A stretch of 64,000 bases of DNA from Maratus speciosus (GCA_963932465.1 OZ010787.1:14992926-15056925), one strand, 5' to 3'. Counted from the first letter of the stretch, positions 46,237 through 58,252 are shown. Notes: generated by a model not told the origin, from the letters alone. Numbers and translations are program-made.

Positions 46237-48019
46237 TAGTGTGTCCACGTATAACCTGACCGACCTTTATTTTCGCAACCTTTGATCCTAGATGCATACT
46301 TCCAATTACAAAGATGGTTTAAATAAGGTAAAGAATTATCTTTAAGGAGATTTGGGTCAAGAAAAACATTTATTAAAAAATTACGAAATTTAAATTTTTA
46401 TACGGTCCCCCGGTCCTATAAGTGATATTTACTAAAAATTTACTGTGACACTAACAAGTAAGACAAAAAAAGTCCCATTCATCTAACATTAAAATTGACC
46501 GAGTTATGAAACTTTGAAATGCGTGACTTATACCACTTTTTTGCATATCAAAACAGATGATTTCGACCATGCTTTCAGGGGTTGTGTATAAAGTACTTAA
46601 ACTTATTTCAAGGTATCTGCGTTTTGAAAGAAATTGAATAAATATTACGATTAACTTTTATTAGTTAAGTTTCAGATTAGTTAAAATAATTGTATTTTAA
46701 CATATGTTTTATTTTGTAAGGATTTGAGGCTATGATTTCTTTTAAATAAAATTATGTTATTTTCATAAGGTTTTATTTAACTTTCAATGATCGTCTTTCC
46801 AGTTTAAAATTTGTACTCGAACTTTAATTACTTTTAAATGTCCGATCGAAGTTAAATTTTACATACTGGCTTAAATCCGATGACAATGCAATATTATTAT
46901 GATCTTCGACTCTTACCATCTTATACATACTTATATTAGAGATAACACAAAAAAATTCGGATAGAGTACCGTCAAGAAGTTTAAGAAAGAGTTTTAGATT
47001 AGATAACATAAACCTGCGATGGTTGTGTTTTTTAACTTTTATAATTACATTTTATGTATTTTTTAACGCTGAATCAAAAAATTACCTTCACCTTTAACCA
47101 TCATGTCAAGATATTTTGCAAATCGTAAATTTCAAGGTTAAAAAATAGCGAAAAATCTGTTACTATAAAATAGATCTTTTTTATTCAGTTTAATTTTATT
47201 TAATTCAATAATTTATTAGATTTTTTTGCTTATACTGCGTTTCTTACAGCTAAACAACTCGAGGGTCCGATGAGATTAGGAGGGGAAGGGGGATCAATTT
47301 TAACTGTTAGCTTTCTAATTTTGAAATTTGCGATTTGAGAAAATTCCTGACATGATGATTTAAAATGAAGGTCATTTTCGGATTCACTGCTAAAAAATAC
47401 GTAACAATCAAATTTCAAAAGCTGAAAAATATGCCACAACCCAAAATTTGAAAGACAGTGATCTAACAGCATTTTAAAATAAATATCATTTTGTAAAGAG
47501 TTGAGGCTGTTGTTTTTCATCCTTTTATTCAACAAAAAATCTGCTATTTTTATCTTCTTATAATGTTCAGTACAAATTGTACATTTTGCAGTAATATGTC
47601 AGAATGATTAAAGATTTCAAATTTATATTGCAATGCCAATTTTACTCTCAACCATTTTTTTAATATATCTGACGAAATTATATTTCTACTAAATTTGTGA
47701 ATGACCCCTAATATGCAGCAAAAAATATACTCCAAATTTAAAAAGCTATCATTCGGTCAATTTTAATCGTAGAATAACGGGACTTTTCTTGCCTTACTTG
47801 CCAGTGTAACAGGGACATTTTACTAAATATAACTTATAGGACCGGGGGACCGTATAAAAATTTAGATTCTGTAATTCTTCACTAAATTGTTTTTTCGCTT
47901 CAAACTTTTTTTAACCTTAATCCTGCACCTAGTTTTGACCATTTTTGTAATTGGAAGTATGCATCTAGGACCAACGGTTGTGAAAATAAAGGTCGGTCAG
48001 GTTATACGGGGACACACTG
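46237..48019. mobile_element. 1.78-kb long-TIR element, copy 1
   Basis: Ends (C/T)AGTGTGTCCACGTATAA... with inverted similarity of about 265 bp: ctagatgcatacttccaatt, tacggtccccc, gtcctataagtgatatttac and aattgaccga all recur inverted at the right end. Flanks are TA-rich, consistent with a TA duplication. The interior holds a direct repeat: aggatttgaggctatgattt near 46720 and agagttgaggctgttgtttt near 47497. No transposase is recognisable. CAGTGTGTCC ends suggest the mariner/Tc1 group. Copy 2 is at 60961-62735. Confidence 0.85.
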
Positions 48020-48250
48020 TATCTGTATATATATATAATAATAATATAATGTACTTACAGAATATAAAAAAAAAAAAATTAAAAACATAACTCATTGAGT
48101 TTTCCTTCTGGAATATCATCGTAATCGTCCTCGACCATCTCCTTCTGTTCTGGTTCCTTAGAAATAATATTTTTATAGAAAGTAAGCACCTGCATTTCTG
48201 ACCAGTTTTCATAAAAATATTTTTTTTTAACAATGCATGGACATCCTTAA

Positions 48251-48668
48251 GGCTCCAGTCCCTGCCAGCAAAGACACTCACGAGCTAATGCTAATCCTAT
48301 GGGGAGGGATTTACCTAATATCTCGTTTGCATTTCGACATTTTTAAATAAGTTTTTTGCATAGGATAGCCGACGACCGTCTCTACATCGCATCTTTTTTA
48401 CTTTTTCGATTTTGGTCACAGATGTTTTTTATGAAGTTACTTTCACTTTCAAAACCGGTTCTGAAAATGAAAGTGTCATTCTAAAAAATATCTGCAACCA
48501 AAATCGAAAAAGTAAAAAAGGTTCGATGTAGAGACGGATCTCGGCTATCCAATGTAAAAAAAAAAAATATATTAAAAAATGTCGAAATGCAAACGAGATA
48601 TTAGAAAAATCCCTCCCCATAGGATTAGCATTAGCTCGTGAGTGCCTTCGCCGGCAGGGACAGGGGCC
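48251..48668. mobile_element. 418-bp TTAA-flanked palindrome
   Basis: TTAA flanks at 48247-48250 and 48669-48672. Arms of about 205 bp are inverted copies: cactcacgagctaatgctaa, tcgtttgcatttcgacattt, tttactttttcgattttggt and ctttcactttcaaaaccggt, meeting near 48456. The transcript would form a near-perfect hairpin. Same TTAA fold-back design as 40880-41287 (GGCYCC after TTAA). Confidence 0.85.
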
Positions 48669-48672
48669 TTAA

Positions 48673-50017
48673 GTTTCTCTTGCTTCACGGGGACTCCCCC
48701 CGCCTTCTTTTTAAAAAGAAAGTCCAGTTTTTAGATGCCTCTAGCACAACTTTTACACTCTGAATTTTGATATTCCAAAAATCTTCCGAAATGCACTTCC
48801 ACAAATTTGAAGAAGGCCATGGTTCTTAGTCTTTATATAGTACCTTATGATAATGCCTTTGAAAGCGCACTGAGATGCACTTTAAAAAAAAACTTTCAAG
48901 GTGAAAATTTTACTTTTCTTGTTGTTTTATGGAAGGAAAGAAACCTGGACGGTTTCTTAAAGGAGATGTTTGAGATATGAACTTCAAAATAAAGTTATCT
49001 TATGCAGTTTTGTCTTTGCTTGAAAAAAAAAACTTGGTAGAAGCGTCATACATCTTGCATTGAAAGAGTTGAATACTCGAGGTTCTCTTTCTGGTGAGTG
49101 CACTTTGAGAGGACTGGAAGGTAGTAAAGACTTAAGAATGTTGACCCACAATATTGTAACATGTGAGGATGCAATCAGATTTAAGACTATCCAATTTTTG
49201 GTCATGTGGCCAAATCATGTGGCCAGCAATTAGTTACTGAAAACCAAAACATTGCTGCCATCTGTTGGAAAAAAGGGAAAACTATATTGTAACTAGATTT
49301 TTAACAAAAATGTTTGGTGCTGCTATATATACCCATAAAAAAGTGAAATCAATTGAAGAAATCAAGAAATGACTTAAATTAACATTTATTTAAAGTAGAA
49401 TGAAAAAATAGGAATAAACTTAATAAGTAATGAGTACTAAATATAAAGAAAATGAATAAATAAATAAATAAAAATGAAGAAAGAAAAGGGCATTGATTAA
49501 ATTAACCATTTTAAAACAAATATTATAAAATAAAAAAAAATGAGTATATAAATAACATTTAAAAAACAATGAGGAATAGATAGATAGATAGATAAAGTTT
49601 TGAACTGGAGGTTGTTTGGCGTTCTAGGGGCCATGATCGTTATAGATCTGCAAATTTTTTTCAGAAATTCCAACATAGGAGAGAATGTAATATGTAGTAT
49701 TTTTTACGAAATCTATCTAAAAGTTTTTTTTTCTTCCTTCAAAAATTATGTTGTGAGTTATGTTGTTACAGTTGCAAGCCTTCCTTGTATCCTCCATTAG
49801 AATACATAATTATGTGGAATAATTTCTAATAAAAGAAATTTCGGAGGCAGGAGGCACCCATTTTAAACTTCAGTTGTTATCCGTGAATGTGCACGGTGCA
49901 GTATCTCATTAACATTGAGGTATTCTTACTGAACTGTAAAACGTCATGAAATTTAAATATCTCCCGTTCTTCATTTTTATAAGTATCATTTATTTAACAA
50001 AGCTGATATTTTAATTC

Positions 50018-50058
<41 letters not shown>

Positions 50059-50470
50059 TAGATATGTGTATATGTATTTATATAGTAGACTCTCGTTAAT
50101 GTCTCTCCGATTAAGAAGTGTCTCTGGTTAATGAGGATAATTTCGTTTTCTATTCATCATTTCCCATTTGCAATTAATGTTAAAGACCCCGCTTAAGGGA
50201 AGGGGTATGGGAATTTGCTTTTTTCGGTTTAAAAAAAAACTTTTTTTTTTTTTTTTTTTTTTTTACGTTTTTCTATTTTTTGTAGTCTGTAGATTATTCC
50301 TGGAAAATGATTTGGCCAAATTCGAAGTCCTTTCGTAGTTATTTAGTGCTTTAGCGTAGCGCGTCCGTAGGCTTAAACTATTTTGAAGTACTATATACGT
50401 ATTTTACACAAAATGATTTTTTCAAACTGGGCGGGATCAGAACGCAAAAACTATTAAACCGATCTTGCTA
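48673..50470. other. Spacer with microsatellites and a possible Tigger end
   Basis: (GATA)n at 49577-49593 and (TA)n at 50020-50055. At 50087 tagactctcgttaatgtctc and a ccgcttaaggga block near 50190 resemble a Tigger-type left end, but no right end is found. T-run 50230-50264. The coding-looking stretch 48960-49200 has many stops in all frames. Confidence 0.4.
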
Positions 50471-50481
50471 AATCTTTTTAA

Positions 50482-50691
50482 CACCTTAATTCTCGCTCCC
50501 GTGATATTCACGGGCTGTGTCTTTTATTCATAGTGTTTGATTCCCACCAGTTTTATAAAATAGTGTAATTGTCTTTATTACGGTATCATTTTACATGTCA
50601 TTAAATAAGGTGAATATTTCTTTTTCAAAAAAAATGGTGCCAATAAGCAACTTGAATTTTTAAACCGTAATTTAATGCGAGCTTTAAGGGG
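50482..50691. mobile_element. piggyBac-like TTAA element (210 bp)
   Basis: TTAA at 50478-50481 and 50692-50695. Left end CACCTTAATTCTCGCTCCCG and, on the opposite strand, right end CCCCTTAAAGCTCGC. A perfect 7-bp hairpin CCCGTGA-TAT-TCACGGG lies at 50498-50514. Its first 40 bases match the element at 13668, so the two are deletion variants of one family. Confidence 0.8.
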
Positions 50692-50695
50692 TTAA

Positions 50696-50954
50696 ATTAA
50701 AGATGACATAATTTATTGGATAATTAAAATCAATTTTTCATACAAATAATTTAATTTGTATTTTAAATATCTTATATTGTATGTATGCACCTGAAAGTAA
50801 TTTTTGTACAATTATTTGTGTTTTTACATGTATTTAAATTATTTAATTTAAGGTGAATATAACACTAGAATTTTAACTTTCATTAATTAATTTATTGGAA
50901 CTTGGACCATTTTCAGCTATTTTTAGGAAAAATAATCAATTTTGGAAGCATGCC

Positions 50955-50987
<33 letters not shown>

Positions 50988-51600
50988 GTGTCAGAAATAG
51001 GCATTTTTTTTTTTTCAAATGTCTGCCACTTTGTTGATTTTCAACTTTTTGACCTCAAAGTGGTTGAAGCTCCAGACAATATTACCAACTTTCATAATCC
51101 TTAACCAAAATTGATGGCAAACGACTCTGGTGATCTATCCGATCCCGCCCAATAGGAGTGCACGGCGCGCATGCTAGGGCATCCAACCTCGCAACTCAAG
51201 CTACATAATCAATTTTTTATTTAAAAAATTTTGAAACTTTCTTCAAATGGTAAAAAATAGCATGCAAAAAACCTGGATTCCAGGAAAACCTGGAACCAGG
51301 AAAACCTGGAACCAGGAATCTTCATTCCTGTTAAAGGAAACAATTTCTAAAAAAACATCCTTTTTTCGACCTTCTATATGCAACACCCTGCTCCCTTAAA
51401 CCCTAATACTCATGGGATAATGGGAACAAATTTTTTTATGAACTGACCTAGCAGAATCGAAATTGTTTTTGTATTTTCACCCACAAAGCAACATTTATGT
51501 AACTGTGGTTATTGGAAGATCAAGAAATTTTCAGTGACGATAGTGAAGAGAAAGAAAACTTTCTACCACCAAAACGGTTAGAGGCTCAAAAATTGTTAAT
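50696..51600. other. Spacer with small hairpin repeats
   Basis: A-run at 50960-50986. At 51270-51318 three copies of a short palindrome, cctggaaccagg or variants, lie in tandem. No gene recognised. Confidence 0.5.
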
Positions 51601-51607
51601 GACTGTG

Positions 51608-52405
51608 GGGGTTCATTGGTTAAGGATAAAGGGGGAAAAGGGGGGTTAGTCCACCCCTTTTAATTCAGATAAGTGGGTTTTTCATGCAGAATGATTCGAT
51701 TTGCTCCGAATTTGGTATACAGGTTTATTATGTTAATGAACTTCCCTGATTAGGTTTGGGGGTTCATTGATTAAGGATAAGGGGGAAAAGGGGGTTTAGT
51801 CAACCCCCTTAATTCAGATAAATGGGTTTTTCATGAAGAATCATTCGATTTGCTCCGAATTTGGTATACCGGTTTATTATGTTAAGGAACTTCCCTGATT
51901 AGTTTTGGTAGTTCATTGGTTAAGGATAAAGGGGGAAAAACGGGGTTAGTCCACCTCCCTTAATTCAGATAAATGGGTTTTCCATACAGAATCATTCGAT
52001 TTGCTCCGAATTTGGTATACCGGTTTATTATGTTAAGGAACTTCCCTGATTAGTTTTGGGGGTTCATTGGTTAAGGATAAAAGGGGAAAAGGATGGTTAG
52101 TCCACCCCTTTTAATTCAGATAAATGGGTTTTTCATGCAGAATGATTCGATTTGCTCCGAATTTGGTATACCGGTTTATTATGTTAAGGAACTTCCCTGA
52201 TTAGTTTTGGGGGGTTCATTGGTTAAGGATAAAGGGGGAAGGGGGGCTAGTCCACCCCCCTTAATTTATATAAACGGGTTTTTCATGCAGAATTATTCGC
52301 TTTGCTCCAAATATGGTATACCGGTTTATTATGTTAAGGAGCTTCCCTGATTCGTTTTGGGGATTCATAGGTTAAGGATAAAGGGGGAAAAGGGGGCTAA
52401 TTCCT
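51608..52405 (+). repeat. ~150-bp tandem array, 5.3 units
   Basis: Units share gttcattggttaaggataaa, a gggggaaaagggggg block, cagataaatgggtttttcat, ttcgatttgctccgaatttg and ttattatgttaaggaacttc. Unit starts (gttcatt) are at 51611, 51762, 51911, 52062, 52214 and 52363: spacings 151, 149, 151, 152 and 149. Units are roughly 90% alike, younger than the array at 32.7 kb. No coding. Confidence 0.95.
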
Positions 52406-53419
52406 CTTCACTTATTTTTTTGAGGGGCATTATTCTTTAAAATAAGAGTATAATATACAATTAGTGTGAATAGCCTGTAAGCTCAATGCCATCAAATTAG
52501 CTCGGCACTTTTCTTTTTTCTTTTTTATCCATTGCAATTCAAATTTTTTATATCTTAAATTATTTCTGGTTTCATATTTTCTGGATTTAATATGTACGGT
52601 AGCCCTTTTTTGCATTCTTTAGCTTTTTATGGTTAATGCAAAGATGATACCGTACATGCTATTTGTGATAATCACGGTAATTTAGGGCCTGAAAATTCTG
52701 TGTTGGTTCTACAAATATTTCTATTTTTTTTTATTGTTTACTGTATTTTCCATTCAGTGTTTCTCTTGTTATAAGAATATGTTTAAAGAATTTTATAATG
52801 GTTTATACATCATTTTTAATTTGAATAAATTCCGTTATTATTTATACATTCACATTAGCTGTTGAGAATTTGTATTGGTTTATAATGGTTATATATATAT
52901 ATATATATATATAATTAAGATGAAATCACAAACATATGAACAAATAGGTAAAATTCTAAAGATGAACAAGATATTAACATTGTAAACCAGATATGTAAAA
53001 TAAGAAACTATGAATAACCTACAGAATCATCAGAGGAGTTTGAAGGTTTAATTCATAGTGAAGATGCGTAATTTCCTCGCATTTTGTCGGTATATTTAAG
53101 TGATACTGTGAGACGATAAATGTGCCGCTTCAAATGAAATTCCTTATGAATAGGTATCAGATGGCTACAAAAATAGAAATAATGTAGATAATACCCTTAG
53201 ATAATGCGCAATTTCAGCAGTGAACTGAGCTGATATTTCTAACATTACTAAAGCTAAACATTTAGCTAACCATTGTTATATATTTAAAAATATATAAGAT
53301 ACCATGAATAATAAGAAATAATAACTCAAAAAGAATTTTTGACAATTCAGAATGAAAAGATGTCATAATATATCATAATAGACATTATTTACACACACAC
53401 ACACATATATATATATATA
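52406..53419. other. Spacer and 5' flank of the Penelope-like element
   Basis: (TA)n at 52890-52912 and (CA)n/(TA)n at 53390-53419. I see no GIY-YIG coding in this stretch in any frame, so the following RT has no N-terminal endonuclease here. Confidence 0.45.
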
Positions 53420-55284
53420 ATGTTATGGAAATATAATATATGGAATGTTGACTTAGGTTTGGATTTATTGAGGTATAGAATCAAGACGCAAAAATTACAA
53501 ATGTATTATAACATTGATTATGGCCAAGTAAGTGAAGTAAATAAAATCTATTTTATAATGGATTATTTGGGTGATAGCCATGGGGGAATAAATTACAATA
53601 AAATGTTGAATAAATACAATGAATTACTACCTATCGGAAATCTGAAAATAGTTAAGGCTTTTAATTATGATAAGCCTTTGGGGAGAATTATTTTTAATTA
53701 TAATTTTTTTGCTAAAGATCTTAAGAGAAGTATAGCAGGGAGTATCTGCCATTGCAATGATTCTGAATTTGTTAATTATATAGACAAGTATTATGGACAT
53801 GTTATTACTAGAGATCTAAAGATAGTAAAGGATGAGGAGTTGAGGAGGTTAATGGAGTACGGAACAAAATATCGTGTGAAACGTACTGTAACTAAAAGTG
53901 TTGCAATTAAACGTTTTACTATTAACATAGATATATTTATAAATAAACTAATGTATAGGTACAATTTGCCATCCAGTGTTTTTGACGAGTGGAAGTACTA
54001 TATATTAAGAGATTTTAAACGAGAATTTTCCAGAGATCTTGACGGAGTTAATGGAGAGCATTACAACAAACTCACACATTCAATTAAAGAAATTCAGGAA
54101 AATTTTACAGTCACCTATGTGGATAAAGCAAACACAAGTTACGCACTGATATGTAAGGTACTTTACGATAACTTTTGAATGATTGCTACAATAATAAAAA
54201 TAACTATTTACCTATAAATTCGAAAGCTGCAATAATAGAAAATAGTTTTAAAGCCTTCTATAAAAAAGTTAAGCTGAAACAAATGAGTCAAAGTTTCCCT
54301 TATCTCATATTAATGCCTAAATTCCATAAAATCCCTATCAAATTCAGAAGTGTGACTTGAGGTTTTGGATCATATATTGGTGTTGCTATCAAGGCATTGC
54401 TGGGGGTATTGGATGGAGTGTTTGACAGAGTGATGGGGGGAGAGACGACTTTTATTATCAAAAATAGCTATACACTATTAGATAATCTGAAAAAATTAAA
54501 AAATATTACTGGTTTATTCGCTTACGATTTTACAGACCTCTATAACACAATTGATTTGACAGATTTAAAAGAAAAAATAGTAGATTTTTATAATACAAAT
54601 AGTACTTTGGATGTTCATAATGTTTTTTTCATGAATTTATTTCAGTTGGTAGTACAAGAAAACTACCTCTTCGAAGGAAATACAATATTTAAACAGATTC
54701 GGGGTATTCCAATGGGGTGGAGTTGCAGTTCCATTTTGGCAAACATTTACTTACATATATATGAAAGAATTAGTAATTTAAACAGTAACACATTATCCCA
54801 CAGATATATAGATGATGTTTTGATAGCCAAATTAAATAATGATATTGAAAACATTGATTTTACATATTATCCTACGGCTCTGAACCTGGAACCCTCCTCC
54901 CAGAATTGTAAAAATATTAATTTTCTAGATGTGAACCTAAACATAGAAAGTGAAAATTTGATATCTAAGTTATTTGACAAGCGAAATGATTTCGACTTTA
55001 ATGCCTTAAAGTTGATATATTTTGATTCCGATGTCCATGTTTCGGTTAAAAGAAATGTCCTAAGAAATGGCTTAATACGAATCAAAAGACTGAATACTAG
55101 AGTTAAGGATATGTTTAATGACATTTTAGAGTGGTGTCGTCAGGGATTCAAGCAGGGTTATCCACGCAATTTCATCAGGAGAATAACTAGTGATTTTATT
55201 AATAGTAGCAGTTACGGAACTGAACTGAACACAGTGATGGATGAGAATGGTGGTTTTGATGCTTTGATTGATCTAATGAGATAG
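53420..55284 (+). pseudogene. Penelope-like reverse transcriptase (best copy)
   Basis: The first frame, 53420-54178 (252 aa), has ICHCNDSEFVNYIDKYYGHV and ITRDLKIVKDEELRRL, a signature of Penelope-type N-terminal regions, ending VTYVDKANTSYALICKVLY. A one-base frame change at about 54175 leads to the RT core in a second frame to 55284, interrupted once by TGA at 54358-54360. The core has SFPYLILMPKFHKIPIKFRS, motif A AYDFTDLYNTIDLTDLK, FKQIRGIPMGWSCSSILANI and the catalytic HRYIDDVLIAKL. It ends FDALIDLMR. There is no GIY-YIG domain after the RT. RT activity would use nuclear target-primed synthesis. Apart from the frame change and the TGA, the frame is open for about 615 codons, suggesting recent activity. 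Confidence 0.9.
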
Positions 55285-55707
55285 AAAGATATTTTGATGG
55301 ATTTTGTAGGTCTGTTTAGTTTTTCATTTTTTCATTTTTGATCTCGGCGAGTGAAGGGGGGGGGGGGCGCATAGCATGCGTAAAGTCTGACTTAACACTG
55401 CAGTGCGTGTCGTTAGCCATGCCGCTCGCCTTCTGTTCTGTTTTGCTGTTATATATATTTTCCTTAGTTTGGTTTTAAGAGTTAATGTTTATGTTGGTTA
55501 TTTTAATATTTTTGATGTAGAGTTTCAATTTAGATATGGTGAGTGATGGAATTTGATATTTTGTTTGTGGTTTTAAATATATAGATATATATATATGAGA
55601 TATTTAATCAATTGTCACACTATTATTAAACAAAGTATCCGGAGAGTCGAGCTGCCAAGAAGGGGTTGATTTTGCAAATATTTAATAGCATTATTTTTTA
55701 ATCAGTA
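55285..55707. other. 3' flank of the Penelope-like element
   Basis: Contains a G-run at 55357-55369 followed by gcgcatagcatgcg, then T/G-rich sequence and a TA-rich tract at 55580-55600. Probably the element's 3' untranslated part; its end cannot be fixed. Confidence 0.4.
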
Positions 55708-56628
55708 TGATGTAGGGGAGGGTAGTACACATTGAGACGAAAATTATTATTACTTAACAAATGGCGACGATTTTTATTCTTTTGAAATTTTTTTTTGCTA
55801 CATCTTTAAGCTACACAAATGCACTACACATTAATGTATAAATGGTTTTAAAAAAGTTATTTATAAAAGCACAGAAGCAGCATAACGGAGTATCGGAAAT
55901 TGTCTCACTGTGTACCACAAATAGTACACAGTGAGATAATGCATATATTTTCATAAATCATACATTTTTACACTCTATCAATAATTTTCTGCAGTTTATG
56001 ATTTCTAATTAATATTTCTACATTTTCAAAATATTAAAAATATGAGCCTCGGGTGGACAATAGCAGACCTTGGGCTACCTTCATGCAAATTTTCAGCCTC
56101 TTACGTTTACTAAATTTCCCTAGCCATCACACGCCCACACACACAGAGAGAGAAACAGAGAGTGAGAGAGAGAAAAACCTTCTTTTATTAACAAATAACT
56201 TTTTTAACATCAGAACCACATAGTAGGTACACAATAAGACACGTCTCACTGTGTACCACAACTGTATGTCTCACTGTGTACTTTCGTTACGTTGTAACAA
56301 AATGGATACCACATCTGTTACATCAATTTCATCGCTTTAAAAAGTTTATGTCGTTTTGCCGAAATAGTCTATTATTAGATATAGCTAGGTTTGATTAAGT
56401 AAATATATGTCATATTGAAGGAAATAAACTCTAAAATAGACGTTTATGTAACTTTAACAAGTATAAAATAAGGAATTATTTGCTATTTTGTCAGACGAGT
56501 AACTGAAGTACCGAAACTACATCCACGTGTTGCATAAAATGAGGTCGTTATGTGTGTGTGCCAGCTTGAAGAAAAAGTTACAGCTATATGTCAAAGTGGC
56601 TGCTGTCTCATTGTATACTCCCCTACTC
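55708..56628. mobile_element. 921-bp TIR element with iterated TCTCACTGTGTAC
   Basis: Ends tgatgtaggggagggtagta and, on the opposite strand, gagtaggggagtatacaatg, flanked by TA at 55706-55707 and 56629-56630. The word tctcactgtgtacc occurs at 55903, 56244 and 56269, inverted at 55924-55936, and as diverged versions in both ends (tacacattgagac, tctcattgtatac). The pair at 55903-55936 makes a perfect 13-bp hairpin. No transposase. Confidence 0.7.
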
Positions 56629-57390
56629 TATATATATTAATTTTCCTCTATTTTCTTAATTCATTCCTTGATCAAAAATTTTTCAATTGTTTTATTATTT
56701 CGGACATGCTATAAAGACCTTCAATTATTTTCATTACTAGGCATATCCAAGAATATTCGAAAAAAAAAAATAATGTACTGATTCTCTATGAATCGTGCAT
56801 GTGAAGTCTCCCTAAGATTCCCAATCATATTCTCATAGTTACTTTATTGTTCTTTGGATTTTCCATCTGTCTTGATGGTTATGGATTTTGCAATTTTTAA
56901 TAAGGTAATTCGGGGGAAGACGCAAGTTTGTTCCTAGTACTTTTATGCGCCAACAGATGCAAATAATGACCGACTTGTCTGACGAGTCTTGTCCCAGTCT
57001 GCACGTGGTTTGTGAATTTACCTTAATTTGTCGCCTTTAATCGCCGTTATTTTTGGATCTTGGGAGCATGTAACGGGGTGAGTAAAGCCCTTATAATATT
57101 CTGTTGCTCATATTTAAAGTTTATAAACGGATGCTTTATTTTAAATGAGATATTAGCAATATAAGTGAGTTCCACATTCTGTTACTCACACAAGGCAAGC
57201 AGATGCGGTCGTAATCTAGCAGCAATACGGAAATAAGTGTGTGTGTCATCTTCCCCTTATACTTGGGGGAAGACGCAACATGGTTCAGAAATAAGCTAAA
57301 ATGCAGACAAACATTAATTAATTCTTTTCTGTCTTCCAAATCTCATTACTCAGTACTTATAGACTCTTGGTCACTCATTTTTTAAACCAT

Positions 57391-57467
57391 TACCACTTCA
57401 CCGGCAACAGGTATAGGGAAACAGAGCTTTTACCCCCCGAGTTATCTCGGGGCAGACGTTGAAGTGG
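57391..57467. mobile_element. 77-bp TTAA miniature element
   Basis: Right terminus, on the opposite strand, reads TTAA then CCACTTCAACGTCTGCCCCG; the left reads TTACCACTTCACCGGC, one base different from TTAA. A hairpin CCCCGAG-TTAT-CTCGGGG is at 57435-57452. Inserted in the pogo element upstream of the transposase remnant. Confidence 0.55.
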
Positions 57468-57479
57468 TTAAAAATATAT

Positions 57480-58252
57480 TGGCGACAAGCCCTGAACGCC
57501 TGGATCCACAGCAAGCCACGTCGTAAACTTTCAAGACTTCAGTTCTGATCTCCTCTGAATAAAGCTTGGAGCAATGCAGCCACAGTAGGTAATGGCACTT
57601 CTGGATTTTTTGTTACTAGGATTTATCCCTATAACCCACAAGCAATCCAAGAACAAGCGTTTGATATCTCTGAGGGTTTCATTAACGACAGAGCTGTTGC
57701 TTCTATAAGTGGCGCATGTGACAATAGGCCTAAACTAGCAGTTGATTCCACCAACAGATCACGTGGACCTACACCAGCAGTTGCTTCCAACAGCAGATTT
57801 AGTGGTAGTGGATTGCCACCAGCAGTTGCCTCCACCAGCACAGAAAAAGGGATTTCCTGTCTAGAAGCAATCAGTCCTATTCTTCATGTCAGAAAACCTA
57901 AATCATCTGGACGTAAGAAACAAGCATCAGAGGTCTTAACTTCATCACAAAGAAGAAAAACTATGCGGGAAAAGATAACAGAAAAGCTAAAGAAAATCGA
58001 GAAAAGGTAAAATAAATAAAAAGAAACCTCCGAGAAAACAGAAGTAAAAGAGACGTGTAAGCGCGTCTTCCCCAAGTGAAGAAATTCTTCTGGATACCAG
58101 TGGTGATAGTTTTGATGAGGATAATGATGATAATTTTTATGCTGTGTGTAAAGCATACTTTTACGCTGAAAAAAGTTCTCAAGTGTGGTTGGATTCAGTG
58201 CATCAAATACAAGAAATGGTTGCACGAAGATTGCAATGGTGATAATTTGCAC
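57480..58252 (+). pseudogene. pogo-like transposase, C-terminal region
   Basis: Frame from 57480: WRQALNAWIHSKPRRKLSRL, one TGA, then SPLNKAWSNAATVGNGTSGF and RIYPYNPQAIQEQAFD, the conserved segment after the DDE domain in pogo-like transposases (LNxAWxxAA...GFxxxGIxPxNPxxI). It continues through Ser/Thr/Ala-rich linkers to a basic end at 58010. After a frame change an acidic stretch (DTSGDSFDEDNDDNF) leads to a Cys/His module, CKAYFY then WIQCIKYKKWLHEDCNGDNL, resembling the PHD-like zinc finger at the C-terminus of many arthropod pogo proteins. The N-terminal DNA-binding domain and the catalytic triad are absent. Confidence 0.8.

Noticed and set aside
47230..47535. 101-residue minus frame in the 1.78-kb element, similar to 61932-62132
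   Set aside because: The protein identity between copies is lower than the DNA identity, as expected for non-coding sequence, and the frames start and stop at different places.
48960..49210. Coding-looking region with balanced composition
   Set aside because: All frames contain several stops and no domain can be read; it could be an old exon but there is no positive evidence.
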